Positions 1 through 4,976 of a DNA stretch of 6,715 bases are shown here, piece after piece. The first letter of the stretch is position 1; each line of letters opens with the position of its first letter. Origin of the DNA: Sphingomonadaceae bacterium (GTDB lineage: Bacteria > Pseudomonadota > Alphaproteobacteria > Sphingomonadales > Sphingomonadaceae); contig JAEMTM010000097.1 of the NCBI GenBank assembly GCA_016462305.1, forward strand, positions 1 through 6,715, read 5' to 3'. Under the pieces are notes generated by a model. It did no database searches. It was not told the DNA's origin and saw only the letters and a program-made list of their open reading frames with translations. The position numbers were made by a program, and so were the translations under genes.

Positions 1-1856
1 TGAACGGTATCACCGTGCGCCTTGGCGGACGCACTATCCTTGACCGCGCCACGGCGGCTTTGCCGCCTTATGGGCGGGTCGGCCTGATCGGGCGCAATGG
101 TGCGGGTAAATCGACGTTGATGAAGGTGATGATTGGCTCGCTGGAGGCCGATGACGGGTCGCTGGAAATGCCGAAGGGCACGCGCATCGGTTATATCGCG
201 CAAGAGGCGCCTGCGGGCGATTCCACGCCGTTTGACACCGTGCTGGCGGCGGATACCGAGCGCGCGGCTTTGATGGCGGAAAGCGAGCAAGAGGGGCTTG
301 ACCCCGACCGCATGGCCGAGGTGCATGAACGCCTGATCGCGATTGACGCTTATACTGCGCCGGCGCGGGCTTCGCGGATATTGGTCGGGCTTGGCTTTGA
401 TGAGGATATGCAGGGGCAGCCGCTCGATAGCTTCTCGGGCGGTTGGAAAATGCGCGTGGCGCTGGCGTCGTTATTGTTTTCGCAGCCGGATTTGCTGTTG
501 CTCGATGAGCCTTCCAACCATTTGGATTTGGAAGCGACCTTGTGGCTGGAAAATTTCCTCAAAGGCTATCCCGCGATGATGGTGGTCATTAGCCATGAAC
601 GCGATTTGTTGAACAATGTCGTCGACCATATCCTGCATTTGGATAATGGTCAGGTGACATTGTATTCGGGCGGCTATGACTCGTTTGAGCGGCAACGCGC
701 CGAACGTGCGGCGCAATTGGCGGCGGCCAAGGCAAGCCAAGACGCGCAACGCGCCAAGTTGCAGGATTATGTCGCGCGTAACTCGGCGCGGGCGTCAACC
801 GCGAAACAGGCGCAGTCCAGAGCCAAGGCGCTGGCGCGGATGCAGCCGATTGCCGCAATGGCCGAAGACCCGACGTTAAGTTTTGACTTTCCAAGCCCCG
901 ACGAATTGAAACCGCCCTTGGTCACGCTTGATCTGGCCAGTGTTGGCTATACCGAGGGCAAGCCAATATTGCAGCGGTTGAACCTGCGGATTGACCCCGA
1001 TGACCGGATCGCGTTGCTGGGGCGCAACGGCAATGGCAAAACGACGCTGGCGCGCTTGCTCGCGGCGCAATTGACGCCGATGGAAGGGCAAATGAGCGCG
1101 TCGGGCAAGATGCGCGTCGGCTATTTCACGCAATATCAGGTCGAGGAGCTGGACGGCGACGACACCCCGCTGGAACATATGACGCAGCAGATGAAGGGCG
1201 CGAGCCCCGGCGCGGTGCGCGCGCAACTGGGGCGCTTCGGCTTTTCAGGGGCAAAGGCGACGACGAAGGTCGGCAAGCTGTCGGGTGGCGAACGCGCGCG
1301 GTTGGCGCTGGCGCTGATTACGCGCGATGCGCCGCATATGCTGATCCTCGATGAGCCGACAAACCATTTGGACGTCGATGCGCGTGAGGCGTTGGTGCAG
1401 GCGTTGAATGAATATGAGGGCACGGTGGTGCTGGTCAGCCATGACCGCCATATGCTGGAGCTGACGGCGGACCGGCTGGTGCTGGTTGACGGCGGAACAG
1501 CGACCGAATTTTCGGGCACGATTGAGGATTATACCGACTTCATCCTGGGCAAGGGGCCAGCCAAGGAGAAAATGTCCAAGGCCGACCGCAAGGAAGACAA
1601 GAAAGCCGCCGCTGCATCGCGTGAGGCGCAAGCGAAGCTGAAACGCGATGTGAGCGATGCCGAGGCGGACCTTGCGAAGTTTGAGGTCGTGTTGAGCGCG
1701 ATTGACCGGGCGATGTTTGACCCTGTGTCGGCATCAAATGAATATAAGAACCTGACGATGGGCGAATTGTCGCAACGCCGGGGCAAGATTGTCGCGGCGC
1801 AAGAGGCGGCAGAAGCCCGCTGGGTTGCCGCGAGCGAGGCGTTGGAGAGAGGCTGA
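1..1856 (+). CDS. ABC-F family ATPase (translation factor, Uup/YheS type), 5' end cut by window
   Basis: A soluble protein with two ATP-binding cassettes and no membrane segment, the ABC-F layout; family members bind the ribosome near the E site and act on stalled or stressed translation. Counting from the GTG at 15, cassette 1 has Walker A GRNGAGKS (26-33), signature SFSGG (139-143), Walker B ending LLLLDEPSNHLD with Glu165, and switch His194. Cassette 2 has Walker A GRNGNGKT (336-343), signature LSGGE (422-426), LILDEPTNHLD with Glu447, and switch His476. The linker (about 220-290), rich in Ala, Arg, Lys and Gln, is the expected P-site tRNA interaction arm. The C-terminus (about 515-613) is a charged, probably coiled-coil tail. 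The frame is open back to base 3, encoding Asn-Gly-Ile-Thr before the GTG, and these residues fit the usual family N-terminus. The GTG is therefore probably an internal Val and the true start lies just outside the window. TGA ends at 1856. The assignment to ABC-F is firm; the exact subfamily is not. Confidence 0.95.
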   Translation, partial: NGITVRLGGRTILDRATAALPPYGRVGLIGRNGAGKSTLMKVMIGSLEADDGSLEMPKGTRIGYIAQEAPAGDSTPFDTVLAADTERAALMAESEQEGLDPDRMAEVHERLIAIDAYTAPARASRILVGLGFDEDMQGQPLDSFSGGWKMRVALASLLFSQPDLLLLDEPSNHLDLEATLWLENFLKGYPAMMVVISHERDLLNNVVDHILHLDNGQVTLYSGGYDSFERQRAERAAQLAAAKASQDAQRAKLQDYVARNSARASTAKQAQSRAKALARMQPIAAMAEDPTLSFDFPSPDELKPPLVTLDLASVGYTEGKPILQRLNLRIDPDDRIALLGRNGNGKTTLARLLAAQLTPMEGQMSASGKMRVGYFTQYQVEELDGDDTPLEHMTQQMKGASPGAVRAQLGRFGFSGAKATTKVGKLSGGERARLALALITRDAPHMLILDEPTNHLDVDAREALVQALNEYEGTVVLVSHDRHMLELTADRLVLVDGGTATEFSGTIEDYTDFILGKGPAKEKMSKADRKEDKKAAAASREAQAKLKRDVSDAEADLAKFEVVLSAIDRAMFDPVSASNEYKNLTMGELSQRRGKIVAAQEAAEARWVAASEALERG

Positions 1857-1882
1857 GGCCGCGCTTTCCGTCACCCTTGCGC

Positions 1883-1910
1883 CTTAATGCGCCTCATGCG
1901 GCTTAATGCG
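1883..1910. repeat. short direct repeat at the convergent gene ends
   Basis: CTTAATGCG occurs at 1883-1891 and again at 1902-1910, a 19-base period, with a further ATGCG between them. The second copy contains the stop codon of the EAL gene (TTA at 1903-1905, read as TAA on the minus strand), so the first copy looks like a partial duplication of the gene end. The 46-base gap between the two convergent stops (1857-1902) has no strong hairpin followed by a T-run, so no terminator is called. Confidence 0.5.
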
Positions 1911-2607
1911 GCTGGGTGAGGCTGAATTCGCCAAATGCCGGGCCTTGGCCATAAGTGGCACCCGCCTCTTGAAACATCAGGGCATCATCGATGGAAAGGC
2001 AGCCGTCCAAGATGATGCGCGATACGTCCATCGCCGCCACGAGTTGGACCAGCTTTTGCGCTGGCAAAGCCGGGATGACTTTGGCGCGCACCATGCCAAT
2101 CAAGCGCGGGTCAAAGCGCACGACATCGACATTATGGACCAACGGCCACAGGGCGGGTACGGCGGCATATCCAAAACCGTCAATGCCAACGCTACAACCG
2201 ATCCGACGCCAATTCTGCATGGCGCTGCCGATGGCTTGGCCCATGGCGATGTCATCTGTTGCCGATAACAATATGCTGACACCAGTGCCTTGCGCCAGCA
2301 ATGCCCGCAGCGCCCACGCGATCTTGTGCGACAGATCTATTTCCACAAAAACTTCGGTCGGAACCGATAACAAAATTTCAGGCAGGGACAGTAATTTGCC
2401 CGTTTCCAGAATATATTCCAAGTCAACCGCCGACAAAATAGTCTGGCTGGGCAAAAAGCTATAATGGTCGCAGGCCATATATTCATAAGCCGTAATTTGG
2501 CTGTTGCGCAGGTCGAAGACTGGCCGTGATGCTATGATCGACGCGACCGATGATGCAACGTCATCTGCTAAGTCGAGCAAAGTATATTGCTCTGGTACAT
2601 TCGGCAT
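1903..2607 (-). CDS. stand-alone degenerate EAL-domain protein
   Basis: A 234-residue protein whose whole length is one EAL-like fold, the c-di-GMP phosphodiesterase family. Recognisable family landmarks in order are: RPVFDLRNSQITAYEYM (28-44) in place of the usual ExL segment, with Glu42 kept; FVEIDLS (87-93) at the usual VNLS strand, with Asp for Asn; ILLSATD (112-118) where active enzymes have LExTE; GIDGFG (141-146) where active enzymes have a DDFG motif, so the second Asp is Gly144; VRFD (163-166) for the KID motif, Lys replaced by Arg164; DGC (201-203) for the EGVE region; and YGQG (219-222), which keeps the terminal QG. Several metal-binding residues are thus missing, and hydrolysis is unlikely. 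No receiver, PAS, GGDEF or membrane segment is present. The gene lies 43 bases downstream of the response regulator on the same strand and is probably co-transcribed. The ATG at 2607 has no clear Shine-Dalgarno. By analogy with degenerate EAL proteins such as YdiV, a protein-binding role is possible; this is inference. Confidence 0.87.
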   Translation of the reverse strand: MPNVPEQYTLLDLADDVASSVASIIASRPVFDLRNSQITAYEYMACDHYSFLPSQTILSAVDLEYILETGKLLSLPEILLSVPTEVFVEIDLSHKIAWALRALLAQGTGVSILLSATDDIAMGQAIGSAMQNWRRIGCSVGIDGFGYAAVPALWPLVHNVDVVRFDPRLIGMVRAKVIPALPAQKLVQLVAAMDVSRIILDGCLSIDDALMFQEAGATYGQGPAFGEFSLTQPH

Positions 2608-2650
2608 AAGGGCGTGATTTCAAAAAACTAGTCTTTGAACATAATCCGAA

Positions 2651-3403
2651 TTAAGCCGACATAGCAAGCGGCTCTTTTGCAGCGTTCATCTTTGCAGCGT
2701 TCATCGAGTGCCCATCGGCCTGCAAAGTATAGCCAAAGCCGTATAGGGCGTTCAAGCTAATGCCTAATGCCGGGTCAAGTTTCAGATTTTTACGTAGCCG
2801 TGCGACATGCGTATCAATGGTCCGCGATTGATAATCAATGACCTTGCCCCATAATGTTGCCGCAAGATATTGGCGCGACAATAATCGGTTGGGGTTGGCG
2901 AAAAACAGCATCGCCATATCGAATTCCCGCTTTGGCAAGATGATGGCTTGGTTGTTGAAACACACCGTCGATGTCGATGGACGTAAGAGATATGGACCAA
3001 GCTCCAATGATTCCGGCCGCGTTCGCACATCGCCATTATAGCGGCGCAAAACAGACTTAATCCGCAGGGACAATATCTCTGGGTCAGCCGGCTTTGACAC
3101 GAAATCGTCAGCACCTGCCTCAAGCCCGCGGATGATGTCACGCCGATCATTGCGTGCGGTGAGCATGATCGATGGCACATCCGGATGGAATTTCCGGATA
3201 TACTCTATCAATTGGATGCCGGTCAGGTCGGGCATGGACCAGTCGACAATCACGAGATCGCATTCTTTTTGGCGCACGGCTGTCAGGAAACTCTGCGCTG
3301 AGTTGTAATTCTTTACAGTATACCCCAAGCCGTTCAAAAACTCTTCTAGTTCGGCTGCAAATACGGTGTCGTCCTCGACGATGGCGATGTTACAAATGTT
3401 CAC
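2651..3403 (-). CDS. OmpR/PhoB-family two-component response regulator
   Basis: A 250-residue transcription factor of receiver plus winged-helix layout. The receiver (about 4-120) has the acidic pocket Glu10-Asp11-Asp12, phosphoacceptor Asp54 in LVIVDWSMPDLTG, switch Thr82 in MLTARND and Lys104 in FVSKP, so all residues for phosphorylation are present. The DNA-binding domain (about 133-228) shows LPKREFDMAMLFFANPNRLLS, the recognition-helix region SRTIDTHVARLRKNL (193-207) and the wing YGFGYTLQ (221-228), typical of OmpR/PhoB regulators. The start is a GTG at 3401-3403 with AAGGGA six bases upstream; no in-frame ATG lies nearby. A 22-residue tail after the wing carries a tandem MNAAK repeat and is not part of the domain. 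No sensor kinase is in the window, so it is an orphan here. The degenerate EAL gene follows on the same strand. The regulated process cannot be read from the sequence; autoregulation through the upstream repeats is plausible. Confidence 0.95.
   Translation of the reverse strand: MNICNIAIVEDDTVFAAELEEFLNGLGYTVKNYNSAQSFLTAVRQKECDLVIVDWSMPDLTGIQLIEYIRKFHPDVPSIMLTARNDRRDIIRGLEAGADDFVSKPADPEILSLRIKSVLRRYNGDVRTRPESLELGPYLLRPSTSTVCFNNQAIILPKREFDMAMLFFANPNRLLSRQYLAATLWGKVIDYQSRTIDTHVARLRKNLKLDPALGISLNALYGFGYTLQADGHSMNAAKMNAAKEPLAMSA
2676..2705. repeat. perfect 15-bp tandem duplication in the response regulator gene
   Basis: TTTGCAGCGTTCATC occurs twice back to back (2676-2690 and 2691-2705). Read on the minus strand it encodes MNAAK twice in frame, at residues 234-243 of the response regulator, beyond the end of its DNA-binding domain. 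The exactness of the copy suggests a recent slippage event or a length-variable tract. Confidence 0.9.
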
Positions 3404-3409
3404 AATGTG

Positions 3410-3415
3410 TCCCTT
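3410..3415 (-). promoter_or_regulatory. ribosome binding site fixing the GTG start of the response regulator
   Basis: The minus strand reads AAGGGA, then six bases (CACATT), then GTG at 3403. This is a good Shine-Dalgarno and supports the GTG as the start, since there is no in-frame ATG nearby. Confidence 0.7.
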
Positions 3416-3500
3416 ACTGGACCCGTCCCATGTGAACGGTTTAGGCCATTTTTTACCTTTTGTAACAATTTTTATGTGAACTAATGTAAATTAGTGTATC

Positions 3501-3512
3501 TTGTTGCAACAA
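3501..3512. repeat. perfect 12-bp palindrome
   Basis: TTGTTGCAACAA is identical to its reverse complement. It lies about 100 bases upstream of the response regulator start and overlaps the next inverted repeat, AAACT-GGAC-AGTTT (3511-3524). It could be an operator for a dimeric regulator; no family can be named. Confidence 0.6.
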
Positions 3513-3571
3513 ACTGGACAGTTTCGGCGTTACCACTGGGGCAAAAAATCCCCCAAGGATGACGGGAGCGG

Positions 3572-3584
3572 GCGTATGATACGC
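3572..3584. repeat. 13-bp odd palindrome just after the serine hydrolase stop
   Basis: GCGTAT-G-ATACGC is symmetric about base 3578 and begins seven bases past the hydrolase stop codon (3592-3594, minus strand). As RNA it could form only a 4-bp stem with a 5-base loop, and no T-run follows on either strand. It is therefore not called a terminator; a protein binding site is possible. Confidence 0.5.
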
Positions 3585-3591
3585 TTTATGC

Positions 3592-4788
3592 TCATTTTTT
3601 CGTCGCCTTGACGACCGGTTTTGGCTTGGGCATTGCCTCTGCTGCTTTCGCCTTTGGGTGAATGATCGCGTGGTGGCGCGTCACGGCGCGGGCGACATTT
3701 TGCAACAAAGCATTTGTCGCTTCCTTACCGGCGCGCGTTTCCGATATCATCACCGCCACAGAATAAACGCAGCCATCGGGGGCCGTCATCACGCCAACAT
3801 CGTTAATTGCCGTAGCTATCGATCCCAACACTTGCCCCGTCCCCGTTTTGTGCGCGAGGTGCCAGCCCGGCGCGAGGCCGGACCGCAAACGGGATCGCCC
3901 CGTATAGGTGCCGGCCATCAACTTCAGCAATTTGGCCCCTGGGTCATTGGCATCGCGTTCGCTAAAACGTTTCAGCACCAGCGCGATTGTGCCGGGGGCC
4001 GCGCCGTCGAGCGGCGTTTCCAGATACGCGTCCAGCGCGGCCTTTCTCTTTGCCATCGGGATGCTGGATCGTTGCGCGTTGAATGCGTTGCCTTTGCGAT
4101 ATTCGGGTTGCCATTCCAAACCGGCAATCGCGCTTTGCAGCAGGACTTCGCCGGGACCAAAGCGAATGGATTGTACTTTGCGGCGGTCAAGCATTTGGTT
4201 GATCGCTTTCGGGCCACCCGCAACGCGCAAAAGGACGTTATTGGCAAGATTGTCGCTGGCATTGATCGAATGCGTGAGCAGTTCGCGTAACGACATGTCG
4301 AACGAGTCCCGCCCGTTGAGATAATTTTTCAGCGGTTGGCTGAAGACCACGATGTCATCGCGGCTGACGCGAATGCGTTTATCCAACGACAATTTACCCG
4401 CAGCCTCTTTTTCCAAAATCGTTAGCGCGACCCACAATTTGGAGACGCTTTGTTGCGGAAAGCGCTCGGTCTGGCGCTTGCCGATAATCTCGTCGGAAAA
4501 GGGTGTGTAGATGGCGATGCCTGCGCGACCGGGGAATGTCTTCCAATATTTATCAATTTCCGTCTTTAGCTTTTCGTCGGCGGTCGCAATCGGGTCGGTC
4601 GCATGTGCCTTTTCCGCGACACGCGCTGACGCCGTGGCCGCAATTGTCGTGATGCCGAGGGCCGAAGCGAGAGTGAGAGTGATGGCAAATAGGTTGAAAA
4701 AGCTGCGCATGATCCGACTTTTATGTGTCCAAGGGCTGCATATTTTGCGCTGTAGATGCAGAACCCAATCCCGGCAAGAGGATGTCAT
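3592..4788 (-). CDS. exported class A beta-lactamase-like serine hydrolase
   Basis: Numbered from the upstream ATG at 4824. The class A beta-lactamase / penicillin-recognising fold is shown by S126-V-S-K129 (nucleophile Ser126), S190-D-N192 and K326-T-G328 in HKTGTG. The Ser126 to Ser190 spacing (64) is close to class A (60). Glu226 in GPGEVLLQ falls exactly where the deacylating omega-loop Glu should be (36 past the SDN Ser), but the usual Asn four further on is Gln230. About 30 extra residues (around 231-272) lie between this loop and DGAAPGTIALVL. A signal peptide begins at Met39 (MRSFFNLFAITLTLASALG), with likely cleavage after ATASA at 67, so the protein is periplasmic. The tail (390-410) is rich in Lys, Pro and Ala. 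The start is uncertain: the chosen ATG at 4788 (Met13) has a perfect GGAGGT six bases upstream, whereas ATG 4710 (Met39) gives the standard signal peptide with a weak site. True beta-lactam hydrolysis is unproven; it could be a related housekeeping hydrolase. Confidence 0.85.
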   Translation of the reverse strand: MTSSCRDWVLHLQRKICSPWTHKSRIMRSFFNLFAITLTLASALGITTIAATASARVAEKAHATDPIATADEKLKTEIDKYWKTFPGRAGIAIYTPFSDEIIGKRQTERFPQQSVSKLWVALTILEKEAAGKLSLDKRIRVSRDDIVVFSQPLKNYLNGRDSFDMSLRELLTHSINASDNLANNVLLRVAGGPKAINQMLDRRKVQSIRFGPGEVLLQSAIAGLEWQPEYRKGNAFNAQRSSIPMAKRKAALDAYLETPLDGAAPGTIALVLKRFSERDANDPGAKLLKLMAGTYTGRSRLRSGLAPGWHLAHKTGTGQVLGSIATAINDVGVMTAPDGCVYSVAVMISETRAGKEATNALLQNVARAVTRHHAIIHPKAKAAEAMPKPKPVVKATKK

Positions 4789-4794
4789 TTGCGG

Positions 4795-4800
4795 ACCTCC
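4795..4800 (-). promoter_or_regulatory. strong Shine-Dalgarno for the serine hydrolase gene
   Basis: The minus strand reads GGAGGT, six bases (CCGCAA), then ATG at 4788. It favours this start over the ATG at 4824, which would place the site inside the coding region, and over the ATG at 4710, whose upstream sequence is weaker. Confidence 0.65.
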
Positions 4801-4824
4801 GCCATCCGATTTGAAATGTGACAA

Positions 4825-4976
4825 CGCCGTTTGACCCGTCTAATATGCTACTTACGCCTTGCAGTGGCTTGTTTGCAGTTCTGATATGTTTATTTGCAAT
4901 TGTTCACATTGCGCAGAATATTTGACGCAGGTCGCATGCCGTGCAATCTTTGCGATTGGGAAAATAGGAGGCGACT
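4825..4976. promoter_or_regulatory. divergent intergenic region between serine hydrolase and PHA synthase
   Basis: Non-coding and AT-richer than its flanks, it must carry promoters in both directions. For the synthase, TTGACG (4922-4927), a 17-base spacer and AATCTT (4945-4950) is a possible promoter with a good -35 but a poor -10. Several TTGC-type motifs occur: TTGCAG at 4859-4864 and 4873-4878, TTGCAA at 4894-4899, TTGCGC at 4909-4914 and TTGCGA at 4950-4955. PHA regulators of the PhaR family are known to bind TGC-containing sites, so these could be operators, but no exact known box was found. No clear promoter toward the hydrolase was identified. Confidence 0.35.
4966..4971 (+). promoter_or_regulatory. 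Shine-Dalgarno of the PHA synthase gene
   Basis: AGGAGG followed by five bases (CGACT) and the ATG at 4977. This near-consensus site settles the start of the synthase. Confidence 0.85.

Larger units (their letters stand above)
3404..3520 (-). promoter_or_regulatory. probable control region of the response regulator-EAL unit
   Basis: AT-rich non-coding DNA upstream of the GTG start at 3403. On the plus strand three related 7-mers sit at a 10-base period: ATGTGAA (3474-3480), ATGTAAA (3484-3490) and GTGTATC (3494-3500). A fourth copy, ATGTGAAC, lies at 3430-3437, 44 bases away. Phased direct repeats are the usual target of OmpR/PhoB-type dimers. A possible minus-strand promoter is TTGTTA (complement of 3463-3468) and CCTAAA (complement of 3440-3445) with a 17-base spacer. 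It is a weak match, and it would place transcription start near the 3430 repeat. The repeats are seen directly; binding and promoter use are inference. Confidence 0.45.

Noticed and set aside
1..1856. ABC transporter ATP-binding subunit
   Set aside because: Two fused cassettes with the ABC-F linker and no membrane domain or permease neighbour indicate a translation factor, not a transporter.
1991..2464. Open frame of 157 codons on the plus strand over the EAL gene
   Set aside because: It is antisense to a recognisable EAL fold, with no ribosome binding site and a biased, domain-free translation.
3533..3558. Hairpin with GGGG/CCCC arms and an A/T-run, considered as terminator of the serine hydrolase gene
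   Set aside because: The stem is only about five base pairs and the A/T-run is inside the loop rather than after the stem; no T-run follows on the minus strand.
3658..4290. Open frame of 210 codons on the plus strand
   Set aside because: It lies wholly antisense to the serine hydrolase, whose motifs and signal peptide are clear, and its translation shows no recognisable domain.
4813..4824. ATG at 4824 as the hydrolase start
   Set aside because: It has no Shine-Dalgarno, and the strong GGAGGT site would then fall inside the gene six bases before another in-frame ATG.
4943..4959. CAATC-TTTGC-GATTG inverted repeat just before the PHA synthase ribosome binding site, considered as an RNA control element
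   Set aside because: The stem is five base pairs, AT-containing and isolated; it matches no known riboswitch or thermometer and could easily occur by chance.
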